Below are positions 35,201-54,519 of a DNA stretch of 64,000 bases, piece by piece (within the stretch, counting starts at the first letter, position 1; each line of letters opens with the position of its first letter). Under the pieces are notes generated by a model. That model had not been told where the DNA came from and searched no databases. It saw only the letters and a program-made list of their open reading frames with translations. Made by a program: the position numbers and the translations under genes. The DNA comes from Bimastos eiseni (taxonomy: Eukaryota > Annelida > Clitellata > Crassiclitellata > Lumbricidae), in contig OY365818.1 in assembly GCA_959347315.1 (NCBI GenBank), positions 4,855,607 to 4,919,606 on the forward strand, given 5' to 3'.

Positions 35201-37919
35201 TGGTTTGATACACACTGACAATGATATAATGGGAGTAATTGTCATGGTTGACTGACTATGATTATATCAAATCCGTTTGCGTCTGTTTGAACAGCGGCTG
35301 TCGAGGCCATGAAGGAAGCCGGTTGTTGCGAACTGACAATGGAAAGGATATTGAAAGGCGGGGAAAAGCCAGGCGCCCTTTGGCACATCTTCGATCCACA
35401 AGACTCCGACAAAATACGAGATCTGCTGCATAAGGTTACTGACGTACTGACGGACTTATAACTACATGCAAAGCATGCACTGCTGGCTTCCCGTCAAAGA
35501 TACTGATTACTCTCAAGGCCCACCCCTAGTTAGAGATGAGCCGAGTTTCAATTTCCTGCAGATTCTCCGTATTGAGTTCTATGAGTTGAGTTGAGTTGTA
35601 CCGAGTCCAAGTTTAGAATATTCAAACAGTCTCATTCTCTTGATTTTTAGTTTGGCAGTCTGTAGAATTTTTTTATTGTTTGTCAGAGTCTGAGTAAAGT
35701 CGAGTTCTGCAAAACTTGGCCAAGCCAAGTTTCGGTTCATCCTTACTCCTAGTTAGGTTATTGATTCAACTGCAAGATTTGTATATAATGTAGAGCTGTG
35801 TAGAGTTCCAAAATAATTCATCCAGCAATTGGCTGGTCTATTCACGGTTAATATATTGATTGATTGTGCTGATTGAAGGTTGCTTCTGAAGTTGGAGAAC
35901 CGATCGGACCGCACCACGACCCAATTCACGACCAGAGCTGGTACTTGGACGAGAAGCTACGTAAACGGCTGTTCGCAGAGTATGCAGTCGAGTGCTACAC
36001 TCTTGTCCAGTGTGTTGGAGATGCAATCTTCATTCCAGCTGGAGCCCCGCACCAGGTCTGACAGTATCTTAATATCTTAAATAATGGAAAGAATAATACT
36101 TTTTTGTAATTAATTGTGATAATTATGATTAATATTTTTCTACCTGAGGTAGTTTTAATTATTGTTGATAGTTGTATTATTGTTATTCATTATTGTTGCT
36201 GTATGAAGCACCGTCTCTGGAAAGCATGGGGCAAAGTGCTAATGCCCTGGAAAAAGCACTGATTGATTGACTGATTGACTGACTGACTGACTGATTGATT
36301 GATTGATTGCCTGATTGATTGATTGATTGATCAGCAGACGACATTCCCTTGACAAATAGCCACCGATATATTCTCGAACAGCTAGTTGGTCTCCATTGTC
36401 ATGGGTTGAATGCGTCTGCTGTCCAGCATCACAATTCTGAGACAACTCCAGTCCTTCCTTGCTCTATGCACCACTGTTCTCCAAGACAACAACCACAAAG
36501 TCCTAGATACCATTGATGGCGGCGTCCAGTATGTCCGTCACCATTTCTTATACATCTGCAATAATAAAAATATTATAATTATTATACTTTATAACTTCAC
36601 AATTCATTTTGTTTTTTACTGGGGCAATAAGTCAGACTTTTTTTACTCTAGGTTCGGAATCTGCATAGTTGCATAAAGGCTGCTGAAGACTTTGTCTCCC
36701 CCGAAAACCTGAGTTACTGCTTCAAACTTACGCAGGAGTTTCGTCATCTGTCAGCCAAGCACAGCAACCACGAGGACAAACTGCAGGTGAGTGGTACAAA
36801 AAGATCCAGAGTTGTCATGAAAAAAGAATATAGTGGAGCAGCAGAAATGGCCTAGACATAATGTTAAATAGCTATGGGCCATCCGTTTAATAACCTTTGT
36901 CTGTGTAGGATACAGGAGTTGAAATCGTGATAAGAATTTGTCTAAATTGGCCTTCCATTGAGCCACTACTCCCGGGAGAAGTAAGACTGTGGGAGAGGTG
37001 TCGCTTGTAGGCCACACTACCACTATGGCCCAGTTCAAGAGCCTATGTTGCCCCCTCGACTTAGAACTGTCTTCCACAGTCACTGTGCATGGAAATACTA
37101 TCCCTCGTGCTTTACTGAGATGCCTTAAGACTTTCCTGTTCCGTGGTCCAAGCACAGATGCCTGTTGAGAGCGCTACTCATTCAAGCTATATAAATGTTT
37201 GATTAAATTACATTACTAACTTGTCAAGCAGTGAGTCCGGCCCAATCCAGTGATGTGCATTAAATATAAACCATTTTATTCTTGAAGAGATGCATCAAGC
37301 ATATGTATGCAAGTGTGGAGTGTATAAAATATGTGCATATGGGGGTCGATATTTCTGGATTTTTTGCGTGCATGCTAAATGGATAATGACACAGGCAAAA
37401 CAGGCATTTTTACGATCTTGGCAAACAATGTGAGACACTAGGAGCAAATATTATAATTGTTGCAATTATTTAATGACCAAGCATTAACTGGGAAGGAGTC
37501 TCGAACCAGTATTCTCCACATTAAAATATGTCCTTCTTGCGACTTACAGCTGCACAGTGTTAAAAGCCTTGGCTTGTGATCTGTTTAGTACATTTAGATA
37601 ATGGCAAATTATAATATGGGTGACAAAACCATAGGACTATCTTGTGATTAGGAGAACAAAAAGGGTTGCTTCTAATATAAAAAAACCCAGAAACTGTCTC
37701 TAGAAAATTACTGTGTGCTGTTTGATGAGCTAGCTTACAGATGATCTGCTATTTTTGCTTTACTGTTAATTTCTCTTTATGGTGCAAAGTAATTAGACAT
37801 AAAATTGCGATAGCCATAACCAACATAGCCATTGTTTTTCATTTTTGTTTCAGGTCAAGAACATCATCTATCATGCAGTCAAAGATGCCATTGCTGTTCT
37901 CATGCATCAAGATCCTTGA
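23255..37919 (+). CDS. KDM3: Lysine-specific demethylase 3 (KDM3/JMJD1), N-terminal exon missing
   Basis: Sixteen exons with consistent phases: 23255-23392, 24262-24378, 24980-25174, 25946-26033, 26556-26635, 27307-27534, 27959-29428, 30529-30706, 31223-31415, 32015-32232, 32832-33110, 33407-34888, 35295-35434, 35879-36055, 36652-36786, 37854-37919. They give 1727 aa, the size class of vertebrate KDM3B. The family removes methyl groups from H3K9me1/me2 in the nucleus using Fe(II) and 2-oxoglutarate. The order of parts is: N-terminal block starting [11 protein letters not shown]; Ser-rich disordered exon 7; zinc finger (CREC...CRFFAFRRL, then GVREMCDVC...WVCGKCGF); JmjC domain (MVxKLKDWPP-like [25 protein letters not shown]). 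Iron ligands are intact: His1530 and Asp1532 in NLHLDVSD and His1660 in GAPHQ (numbered from the first visible residue). The C-terminus is [12 protein letters not shown]. The first exon lacks an initiator; the start codon exon should lie upstream. Confidence 0.93.
23765..23792. repeat. (TA)n microsatellite in KDM3 intron 1
   Basis: About 26 bases of alternating TA in the intron between the first two recognised exons. Confidence 0.85.
23830..24015 (-). mobile_element. RTE-like LINE RT fragment in KDM3 intron
   Basis: The minus strand reads [20 protein letters not shown] then [14 protein letters not shown]. CETWxLTK...EKR...[12 protein letters not shown] is the C-terminal signature of RTE-type endonuclease/reverse transcriptases. 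The copy is truncated at both sides and merges into an (ACAT)n tract at 24016-24128. Confidence 0.75.
24129..24240. repeat. Perfect 14-bp minisatellite beside a splice acceptor
   Basis: Eight identical copies of CATAGATGCATTCA without a mismatch (24129-24240). The next KDM3 exon begins at 24262, so only 21 bases, including the poly-T tract and AG, separate the array from the exon. Confidence 0.97.
26340..26470 (+). mobile_element. Possible tRNA-derived SINE fragment in KDM3 intron
   Basis: TTTAGCGGTCTGGTAGCGTT resembles an A box, and 45 bases later GCAGGTTAGAGCCTGC resembles a decayed B box. No tail match to the other SINE in the window. Weak. Confidence 0.3.
27085..27300. repeat. Minisatellite of GATTGG(C/G)TGTTAAATAAATGAATGAA type
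   Basis: About seven imperfect units of roughly 28-34 bases, alternating GATTGGCTGTTAAATAAATA and GATTGGGTGTTACATAAATG forms. It ends less than 10 bases before the splice acceptor of the KDM3 exon at 27307. Confidence 0.88.
28760..29074 (+). repeat. Tandem duplication inside KDM3 exon 7
   Basis: Codons from 28760 ([14 protein letters not shown]...) are repeated from 28910 ([15 protein letters not shown]...), an offset of 50 codons. A third, decayed start ([13 protein letters not shown]) follows at 29075. Shared positions include EG.KG.QP.S, L...TS..V...SG.EI.I.Q.RS.L..S.A.D. The region is low-complexity and probably disordered. Confidence 0.8.
29690..30085 (-). mobile_element. RTE-like LINE RT fragment in KDM3 intron 7
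   Basis: The minus strand reads [19 protein letters not shown], then [13 protein letters not shown], then [19 protein letters not shown], and further on [14 protein letters not shown]. This follows the RTE C-terminal order TKxMEKRLxAFExWCYRRML, ISWTEHVSNExV, IGxxxxLLxTIKRRK, and the GRxRxxWxxD block. Stops and frameshifts break it. Confidence 0.7.
31463..31760. repeat. Minisatellite around GAGATTAATGATGCATACTT in KDM3 intron 9
   Basis: About eight degenerate units of roughly 33-40 bases (GCTTTGGAGATTAATGATGC then ATACTTGTG). It starts about 50 bases after the donor of the exon ending at 31415. Confidence 0.85.
32425..32522. repeat. 15-bp minisatellite TATGTATTCTATTGT
   Basis: Six or so copies of TATGTATTCTATT(G/A)TT in the KDM3 intron after the exon ending at 32232. 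Confidence 0.85.
33682..33957 (+). repeat. Coding 81-bp tandem repeat in KDM3
   Basis: About 3.5 copies of a 27-residue unit of the form GKKxxHKKxFDxxxKNGDSE then PLTSSS, within the exon 33407-34888. It lies between the zinc-finger region and the JmjC domain, in a part of KDM3 that is not conserved across phyla. Copies have diverged by substitution and one single-codon change. Confidence 0.88.
35534..35748. mobile_element. hAT-like MITE with 8-bp target duplication in KDM3 intron
   Basis: CTAGTTAG at 35526-35533 and again at 35749-35756 brackets a 215-bp element. The ends are imperfect inverted repeats: left AGATGAGCCGAGTTTCAA, right (complement) AGTAAGGATGAACCGAAACT. An 8-bp duplication is the hAT hallmark. 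It contains no ORF and lies between the exons ending at 35434 and starting at 35879. Confidence 0.7.
36255..36335. repeat. (TGAT)n / (TGAC)n microsatellite
   Basis: Imperfect TGAT and TGAC tetramers in the KDM3 intron following the exon ending at 36055. Confidence 0.88.
36990..37215 (+). mobile_element. CR1/L2-like LINE 3' end in KDM3 intron 15
   Basis: The + frame ends [18 protein letters not shown], matching the C-terminal FKxxLKTxLF motif of CR1/L2-type reverse transcriptases. It is followed by the tail GCTATATAAATGTTTGATTA shared with other sites in this window. Confidence 0.6.
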
Positions 37920-39095
37920 AATTCGAGATAGCCAACTTGCTAGGCAATGCTAAATTGTTAGGCATTCGCCATTTACATCATTCGGTTCTTCCTTTACACC
38001 TGGCAGCATCACCACGAGATGCTGTGCTGTGAGTGTACATTTTCTAAACGCCTCTCTGATCAGATTTCAGTTCTGCCGAATCTCTAGTTCAGGGTTTTGT
38101 GAACAGTGCAATGAAGAATGCTGTGTGTTTTCTTGCCTTCGTTATAGTCTTTGTTACTTCAAACACCTGTTATATTTATGCTATTGTGAAATTCGCTTAT
38201 AATGCACTGATGAATGTCTTTTAGTTTGATACAAGTCATGTATGAAGTGTTTTGTTTGCTAATTAATTTTGTTGGAGTGTTATCATTTTCAAAATTCTTT
38301 TACCATAAATAATTGCACGAGTGGCTGCAATAGTTCTGCGTTTCTCATGTCCTGTGCACACCATGTTGTGTGATCATGCAGTTGAGTCTGCAGTGACAGA
38401 TCTGCACATTCTTTAAGTATAGATGAAGTTTGAAAAGGGATTTAGGTTTAAACAACTTTGTATGTTTTTTGTTTAACTCGAATCTTTTTTTGTTTAACTT
38501 GAATTGTCTTTGTTCAATTTGGAAGAAGCAATCGTGTGTAACACTAACAAGTATTGATTGACAGTCATACTATTGAAGCCCTCCCCCGACTTTGGATAAA
38601 CTTGAGGGCAAAACTGCATCCATGCTTTTATCAAATGCAGACGAAAGGAAGCTTGAAAATGGGAACTGGTTTAAACCATGTTTATATGATAATGTTTTAT
38701 ATCCACATGCTTCATATCTATAGATATGAATAGGAAAGAGATATAGATATGAAACCATGGGTTTTTTTGCACTTTGAAACTTAATATATAGGAATATTAT
38801 GTAGATTATGATATCTAAATACAAGTGTGATCCAGAATCACACTGCTATTAAGTTGTCACATTGTGTAAGGAGAAAGTGTGTATATGTATTTCTGTTGGA
38901 TAGTATTTGTAAATGATATTCTAGGCAAGAATGTGGCCATTTTGAGTTATAGACTGTTTAAATAATATATTTCTTTTCTGAGATTGGCTTTATTAATGAT
39001 GTGTTCACTATACGTGTGTGTGTGTGTGTGTAAGTTTTCACTTGCGCACAAGTATGCCTTCATAAACTTGTAAATAATATCCATCTATGTAATTT
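37920..39095. other. 3' flank of KDM3
   Basis: No gene seen. The KDM3 3' UTR must begin here, but I could not choose a poly(A) site; variants such as CATAAA (38312) exist, and an AATAAA is at about 39598. (GT)n occurs at about 39014-39032. Confidence 0.45.
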
Positions 39096-39099
39096 ATAC

Positions 39100-39365
39100 T
39101 GTGTCCATTCAGGGTAACTATTCAGAGGCACTCCTGACCCAAGCCTGGCCAAAAAGCAAAGTCTTGAGAAATTTATATATAGAAAAAGCTAGACAGGCCT
39201 CACGGGAGTAAACACACTTCAGGAGGAAAGCTATTCCAAACATTAGGACCCACGATTGAGAAAGCCCCATTTTGTCTGGTGGCAGTGCGAGCATGTGAAA
39301 CAACGTAGTCACCTCTGGAGGCCGAGCAAGGAGATCGATGACCAAAGCAGGCCGAAGTTACTTAG
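39100..39365 (-). mobile_element. CR1/L2-like LINE 3' fragment
   Basis: The minus strand reads NGAFSIVGPNVWNSFPPEV, the GDRAFSVAAPxLWNSLP block of CR1/L2-type reverse transcriptases, and then LSSFFY. It is broken by stops. The 3' side contains CCTCTGAATAG, part of the tail seen also at about 59735. Confidence 0.65.
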
Positions 39366-40135
39366 GTAAAGTGTACTTTAACGGCACGTGTGTTAGTTTC
39401 CCAGTCATCGTTACTACTTGCTCGTAGTTGAATTGTCCGGACAATTTGAAAATGCATAAAGTTTCATTTGACTTGGTCCTGTGATTGAATCATGGGGAAA
39501 GTGTAATTGTTCTACGCTTGTTCAACGCACGAATCATATATTTAAAAAAAATTCATGTTAACAATATAAATTTAGGTTTTGACACCAGTGTCTGATTTAA
39601 TAAATTATGTTTACATAGTCTTGATTCCAGAAGATGCTCAGAATCGGAGTTGTCATTTATTTTTGCTTAGGGCATGTACACCTAGTAAGCACCCATAGCC
39701 TGCAAGTAAATTAGTGTTCTTCTCCTGTATATGTGTTTGTGTCATTCCCCTAATTATAAATCCCGATATTTGTTATGCATGTAGAATTTGGAAAAGTCAT
39801 TGAACCCAAGAACCACATGACTGATGTTAAACTTGCTATCTAGCAAAAGGCGCCTTGTAAGTATGATTACGGTTGACGTTCTCATTTTACGGCCGTAAAA
39901 AATGTCTATAAAGAACTAAGTGACTGGCGTGACATGACTTGCAAACATAAGGTATAGGGGCTGTAAGACCGTTCTTTACATCCGGGGTTGGGTATGGATT
40001 GCTCCTGATGATTAGTAAATCTTGAAGGGTGCTATATAATTTTTTCCATAATGAATAAATGCTAATGGTTGATCTGAAATTTACACAGGCTATGTTTACC
40101 TAGAGGACGGTCCATGATATGAAGCAGATTAGGAT
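39366..40135. other. Intergenic, nothing recognised
   Basis: Only a LINE-tail motif (CTTGAAGGGTGCTATATAAT) at about 40022 stands out. Confidence 0.45.
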
Positions 40136-40137
40136 CA

Positions 40138-40395
40138 TATACTTTGACATTGATGTAGCTCATTTTCTATGGAAACATTTATGTAGCTCCTTTAATGTAA
40201 GACATTTATGTGGCTTATTTTGTCTAGACATTATGTAGCTCCTTTCTTCTCCAAACATTTATAGGGCTCCATTGTAATACGAAACAGTGATGTAGCTCTT
40301 TTTCTTAAAGACATTTATGTAGTTCCTTTTCTTCTTGAACATTTTGCTCTTTGGGACAGTTATGTAACTCCTTTCATTTGGGAACATTCAGGTTT
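40138..40395. repeat. 33-bp minisatellite around ACATTTATGTAGCTCCTTT
   Basis: About eight degenerate copies of (G/A)ACATTTATGTAGCTCCTTTT plus CTTC-rich spacer, in the KDM3-SARS1 intergenic region. Confidence 0.85.
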
Positions 40396-40484
40396 TAGAT
40401 GCAAAGAAGTGATTGCTTCATGTGCAGCGGTAGCACAGTTAGCTTCATTCTTTGAAGTACACATCCTATCAGGAACGTCAATTT

Positions 40485-40605
40485 CCCCTCCCCCCAGTGA
40501 TGGAGGCAAACCCCGCTCCCCTATGCTAGGAAGACAAGATATTTCCCCCTTTTGCCTCCGGACCTCCCCCCCCCCCCATGTGGACGCCCCTGCATCCTAT
40601 GGTCC
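40485..40605 (+). mobile_element. GGAGGCA-type short repeat, copy 1
   Basis: Contains GTGATGGAGGCAAACCCC, AGGAAGACAAGATATTTCCC and GGACCTCC...TGTGGACGCCCCTG. The same order occurs at 47885-48015 (+) and, inverted, at 43633-43772. The open frame 40409-40681 is carried by this repeat. Confidence 0.6.
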
Positions 40606-41015
40606 TCTGTATGAGGGTTATTGGTCGGCATATGAGTACCATTGGCATTTCAAATCTTGGTCTAGCACGGTCTGTACGTGAAAACCTTAGACAACGAAAG
40701 AGTCTCACCCAACGAATTCATTTAAAATGAGCAGTGTCAAAACTGTACAGTGTGATAAATGTAAAACACTACTCATTTATTGTCATCAATACGCTTTTCT
40801 CTATCAAAATGGTGCCGACGCACTTCATTTAGGTGTCTATTGGCTTTGCAAGACTGCAACTAGAGACTTCCCGCCAGACTGCAATGTTCAGGCAATATTA
40901 GCCAGTCTGAAGTAACAAAGGCTGTTGCTATGATCGCGATATAAGTATAATATTGTGGCCTATCCAACGATATATCTGGGATCCTGGGACCTAGGCCTAT
41001 TGTGCTAGATTTCGT

Positions 41016-41340
41016 GACCGTGACCGTAATCTCCATACTTCTAGAGAGCCAGCCGAAAACCCAACGATATCCAGCTTAATCACGAGCTATGTATCAAGTC
41101 AGCGAGGTTATCAAAGGAGGTTCGATTTCCAGATCGTACGAGGAGGCAGATTAGCGTTTGAATAAAGAATTGAAAGGTGAATGATCAGATGAGCAGAGGT
41201 AAGTGTTCTGGAAGAGTTGAGTCTTTCAGTTATTGACGAAGTCTAGAGCGCTCGTGAATAAGATGGTCCCCTGCGCTTGACTTTCCTGTGGCGCTTTAGA
41301 AATTTGTTGATTACGATACGGTACGATACGATACTAGGGA
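41016..41340. mobile_element. Foldback-like pair of the 75-bp repeat upstream of SARS1
   Basis: A + copy (about 41025-41100: CCGTAATCTCCATACTTCTA ... CTTAATCACGAGCT) faces a minus copy (about 41245-41335: GAGCGCTCGTGAATAAGATG ... TGGCGCTTTAGAAATTTGTT). The two would be the ends of one element of about 325 bp with long, decayed inverted repeats. A short ACGATACGGTACGATACGAT run follows. Confidence 0.5.
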
Positions 41341-41433
41341 TTATGAATCTGCTGCGGCAGATAATGGTGGAAACAAAGACAGAACTCTTCGATTTCTCAA
41401 CTCTACCACTACCATACAATTACGTGGTTGACT

Positions 41434-41470
41434 GTTAGCGCCATTCCCAATCCTGGGAACTGGCACTAAC
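41434..41470. promoter_or_regulatory. 37-nt near-perfect hairpin upstream of SARS1
   Basis: GTTAGCGCCATTCCCA, a short loop, then TGGGAACTGGCACTAAC. The arms pair over 16-17 bases with one bulge and one mismatch. It lies 274 bases before the SARS1 start codon, so it may be in the leader or promoter. The function is unknown, and it may be a transposon remnant. Confidence 0.4.
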
Positions 41471-41743
41471 AGAGATATGGAAGTGGCTGAGTTGAGATAT
41501 CGATGAGCGTTTCGTTTCCTTAATATTTTTTTAATTTATCATTAAATAACCTCGAATATAAAGCGTACTATTAGCTTGGGCTTAGTTTGAGCTTGATAGC
41601 AGACATAATCGCTACTCCCTAGTTACCGTCTAACTGATTTTATTGCTCATGTTCTAAAAGAAAGTTGGACACGTTGCTGAATATCGTTTGATGTTTGGGT
41701 TTCTTGTTCGAATTTAAACAACTTTGCCTGAAAATTCCCGATA

Positions 41744-50648
<8,905 letters not shown>

Positions 50649-50897
50649 AACGATATGGGAAAGTCACTACTCTGTCGCACAGCGTGGACTGGCTGTGTCC
50701 CACGATCGCGATCTAGTGACGTTAGCTGTTCAGGAGTGAATTCAAAATTCATTTGTTTCGGTTGGATTTTCTTCTTTTGGTTCATCCATTGATGCCTTCC
50801 AGAAGTTTAGTGTAGAGTGTCACATGGCATTGACGGTTATGTTTCTAGGAGCTTTGGAATACTGAGGATTGGTCTTAAAGAAACGGTGATTCTATGA

Positions 50898-50903
50898 AAT
50901 AAA
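50898..50903 (+). terminator. Candidate poly(A) signal AATAAA of SARS1
   Basis: AATAAA 250 bases past the SARS1 stop, followed within 30 bases by a GATGTGATTGTGG stretch suitable as a GU-rich element. Confidence 0.55.
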
Positions 50904-50919
50904 TATTTGGATGTGATTG

Positions 50920-53290
50920 TGGAAGTTGCTGCAGTTTATCAGTTTGTGTAACTGCTGTAAAAGTTAGGTGTATTAACAATTTAGCCAGGTTTATTAGGTG
51001 CAGAGTTTCTGCAAAATGGTACCGATACACGTATGCACGATCATAAAATATTTTATTTGTCAATACATGTGTATGTACATGCTGGAAGACATCAGTGTGT
51101 GTGTGTGTATGGGTGGTGTGTGTGTGTTTATGTTGCATCAATCTGCAGGTTAATTTGGAAATTTCAAGTTTTATAATTATCCTTACTTGTGGAATAAGGA
51201 AGAAAAACATTTTAAGGAAAGTAATTTGGGTTAAATGTTTACACAACTGATGGTACTGAGTTGAAACTGTAAATTGATCTGATGCAAAAGTTGTTTTGAT
51301 TTACTTTAAGTCCTGTTTCCTTCTTGCACTGTGAGCAATATAATGGCAGTTATTATGATCAGCTATAGTTATGGTTTGCATAAATTAAATCCAACAATTC
51401 AAAATAATTTGAGCTTGTAAATGGCAGACTTAAAAAGATATAAGCCATTCTGTTTGCAATGCATCGATTTATTTCTTTTGTTCGAATATTTTAGCTGAAA
51501 GTCGCCCAAGCAAAAATAAACCTTTGGAGCAACTTTAGCATTTAAATTGTGGAACCTTCAACTGTGAACATGTAATAAGAGTGGCTGGTAACTCAATTTG
51601 TTGATGAAAATGAACTGCACTGTGTGTGTAGAAGGATCAAGGAAGAAATGATGCCTAAGACTTAAAAATAGTACAACGTGATCCTTAACAGCTACGTTAT
51701 GTTGTACATGTGTGTGTGTGTGGAAACTGGACTTCGACCTTTCTATGACTGGAGCACTCGTGAATACGCTGGTGCCCCGTGCGTGGGTTTTTAATTGCGT
51801 TTTAAAGGTTTTGAAATTATTACTATGTTAAAGATAGACATAAATTAGTTAATGTAAGTCTTCGAAAATATCTGTGTGCCTATAAAAGTGTAGGACATGG
51901 CAATATATCAAATGCACAATGGCTAAGCTGCTCTGTTCATTCCGGTCAAGGCAGCAAAAAAACTAGTTCTTTGGGTCATTTAAAACCTCTTAAGTGAAAA
52001 TTTTGCTTTTTGCTTTTTCGGTTAGATTAGCTGTGGCTAATTATTAGAATAGTGTATGTAACCTCACTCGCTTACATGTATGCTATAGGGCCTGCTCCTG
52101 CTGATAAAGTCAGCACTCTATGTAGTTCATGAGGTACCAAGGAATGATGTCGCTGACGTGTGGGATGTTCTTCATGCATTTGGTCTTAATTTTATGCCGG
52201 GGTTGCGAATAAGCATACATTGAAAACCTAAAAACTAAATTTTTCCAGCACTGGGGAGGTCAAGCAGGGAAGACGGCATGGTACTACGGTGGTAATCGGC
52301 GATGATGTTGACGCGAGAGTGGAATCAGAATAAGTCAATAATATTGCTTGAGGCGTTCGGTTTTCAGTCGCCAGATTTCATTATATTTATTACCAAAATT
52401 TGATACCGCCCTTCTTCCAATTTTTTTGCTCAGATGGAAGATAACCAACTACTCTAATCTAGAAGTGATATGATCTGAGAAGACACTGAATTATTCTATC
52501 CAAATCAGACATGATATGAAACTGTCCTGGTGGTTTTGTGACATGCGTATGCAGCCTAGAAATATGCTGACCGATTTATTTTTTCCGTTGTAACAATTAA
52601 CAAATTGAGTATGGTAGGTGGCGAAAAAGAAAACTATAAATATTGGTCTAGGCGTTGGAATACCTCTTGCAAACAAACTATGGTCCATGCTTCCGTTATT
52701 ATCCAAGGTTTTAAAACAGAAACTAGAATAGTTTGATTATTTTGGATTCGTAACGATTTGGATGCTAATAAATTTTAAAGGTCACATTTAGCAGTATTTA
52801 CTGACAATTTCTTTCTATATTCTTAGTGCAAATTTTTTGGAATATCGATGTAACAACGGGATTAAAGCGCTGCTATAAATAGAAATTCAGTTTCGTATTT
52901 TTTGTAAATATACGACAGAATAATAATTGGTGAGGAAGTTAAAAGGGAGGAATTATTTGTCGCTGATTTGCTCGTTTTTTTCTGGAGTTATGAATCGTAC
53001 AGTCTGTCATTGCCGAGGTTCTTGTTGCGAAAACCCGCATTAGTTTTTATGTTCGTGTAGTTTTAGCGCTAGCAAAGCATTCAAGTAGGCTATCTTTGTA
53101 TTACTTGAGGAATATTATTGCAGTAATCTTTACAACGATCATTGAAATCGTTTGAATTTTACTCTATTTCTCAGAATACTTTAATTTTAAGAATCTAGCA
53201 AAAGTGTCTTTTCACCTAGTAAATGGATTGCAGACTCACTTTGTTGTCATATGACTTATTTCAACAATTTAGTCGTGTTTTGTTTTTTAG
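50920..53290. other. Intergenic between SARS1 and the zinc-finger gene
   Basis: (GT)n at about 51094-51130. A minus copy of the 75-bp repeat lies at 51745-51815 (GAGCACTCGTGAATACGCTG with GTGCCCCGTGCGTGG). Nothing else is recognised. The zinc-finger gene's leader exon and promoter should be here. Confidence 0.45.
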
Positions 53291-53301
53291 AATAAGATAC
53301 G

Positions 53302-54399
53302 ATGAGCAGGAAAGGGCCAGCCATGGAATCTCCTCATGTTAAGCAGGGTCATCGTCAGCAGGTGAAGTCCATGCTCTGTGATGCGATCAAAGTGCTCTGC
53401 GGCAACACCATCTCATACAGCAACTGTTTGTCCATCGAGGCACTCATAGGCGTTACAGTCGACGACTCTGAAGTGATCCTAATTAATGTCAATGAATATC
53501 TTGAAAAGCCACCGGACGGCTTCTCCCAGGAACTAAATGACGGCGAACTGGAGCCCAACTTGGCACCCGTTTCTCGTTTTATGATGTCTTCGCATGGCGG
53601 ATGCGTCAAGGCGGACCCTAGCTCAGAACAGGAAATGTTCGATATACTGTCTGACGAGGTGATCCAGATCGAGGACGAGGAGAAGAAAGAGCTGGATGAT
53701 CTCCAGGCCACGATCTGCATCAAGGAGGAAGACCAACTGAGCTGTCTTATCGGTAACGGCGATTACGGTAACGACGCTTACGAGGATTCGTCGCAGCTTC
53801 AAACAGACAACAGCTTTCTCATGGATGGACAATTCTACACAAACAGTTCCGTCGCGCTTGGCGAGGAGTACAGCCGCCTTCCAGACTCGCGACCATTTTC
53901 CGGCACTGCGAAGTGGCAGGCGTATCCGACAGAGACTGCGCGCGGAGGGCCTTCGCTCCCACTTAGATCTGGTCGTAGCGGGACGTTTAACTGCCGTCTT
54001 TGTAAGAAGACGTTTGGCACTCAGGCGGTATACCTCCGACACAAGAGGAAATATCATCAAACCATATCAAAGACAGTTTCTGAGTCGTTGACATTCAATC
54101 ACCCAAATTTTTCCGGAAATAATGGCAGCGCGGCGGACGAAAACTGGGCGATGGGTGCTTCCTCGTTAGGGAGGAAGAACTCAGTTCTTTCGGAGGAGGT
54201 GACGAACATGACTGTATACACGTGCTCAATCTGCGGCAAGACGATCCGCCACCAAAGCTCTTTCCTTCGGCATAAGCGCCAGCACGAGGGAATCGTGTAC
54301 AAGTGCGATCTTTGTGGTGCGGTCATAAGTCGACGCGACGCACTTCAGGTGCACAAGCGGAAATGTGCTATGCGAGTGCAGCAGATGTCGAACTGTTAG
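53302..54399 (+). CDS. C2H2 zinc-finger protein with unassigned N-terminal domain
   Basis: A single coding exon, 365 aa. A typical acceptor (GTTTTTTAG at 53282-53290) just before it implies a spliced leader exon. An in-frame TAA at 53293 makes 53302 the first possible start; a second Met is residue 8. Residues about 14-68 (QGHRQQVKSMLCDAIKVLCG ... SIEALIGVTVDDSEVILINV) look like a compact folded domain. Residues 100-225 are acidic and low in structure. Three fingers follow: Cys231/Cys234/His247/His252 (C2H2), Cys308/Cys311/His324/His328 (C2H2), and Cys335/Cys338/His351/Cys355 (C2HC). Fingers 2 and 3 are linked closely, finger 1 stands apart. Probably a nuclear DNA-binding protein. The target is unknown, and I cannot name an ortholog. 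Confidence 0.85.
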   Translation: MSRKGPAMESPHVKQGHRQQVKSMLCDAIKVLCGNTISYSNCLSIEALIGVTVDDSEVILINVNEYLEKPPDGFSQELNDGELEPNLAPVSRFMMSSHGGCVKADPSSEQEMFDILSDEVIQIEDEEKKELDDLQATICIKEEDQLSCLIGNGDYGNDAYEDSSQLQTDNSFLMDGQFYTNSSVALGEEYSRLPDSRPFSGTAKWQAYPTETARGGPSLPLRSGRSGTFNCRLCKKTFGTQAVYLRHKRKYHQTISKTVSESLTFNHPNFSGNNGSAADENWAMGASSLGRKNSVLSEEVTNMTVYTCSICGKTIRHQSSFLRHKRQHEGIVYKCDLCGAVISRRDALQVHKRKCAMRVQQMSNC

Positions 54400-54493
54400 A
54401 GGCGCAACTGCCGAGTCATTATGTCGTTAACCCGTCAACTTGTTCCGGAATGGTGTTCATTTGAATATTTTAATTGTGCCGTTTCATTTTTTT

Positions 54494-54499
54494 AATAAA
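54494..54499 (+). terminator. Candidate poly(A) signal AATAAA of the zinc-finger gene
   Basis: AATAAA 95 bases after the stop, followed by a TGTGACTGTTTTGTTTTG stretch. Signal and downstream GU-rich element are well spaced. Confidence 0.6.
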
Positions 54500-54519
54500 T
54501 TTCTCTGCTCTGTGACTGT

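Noticed and set aside
53623..54060. 145-aa minus-strand open frame
   Set aside because: Antisense shadow of the zinc-finger gene.
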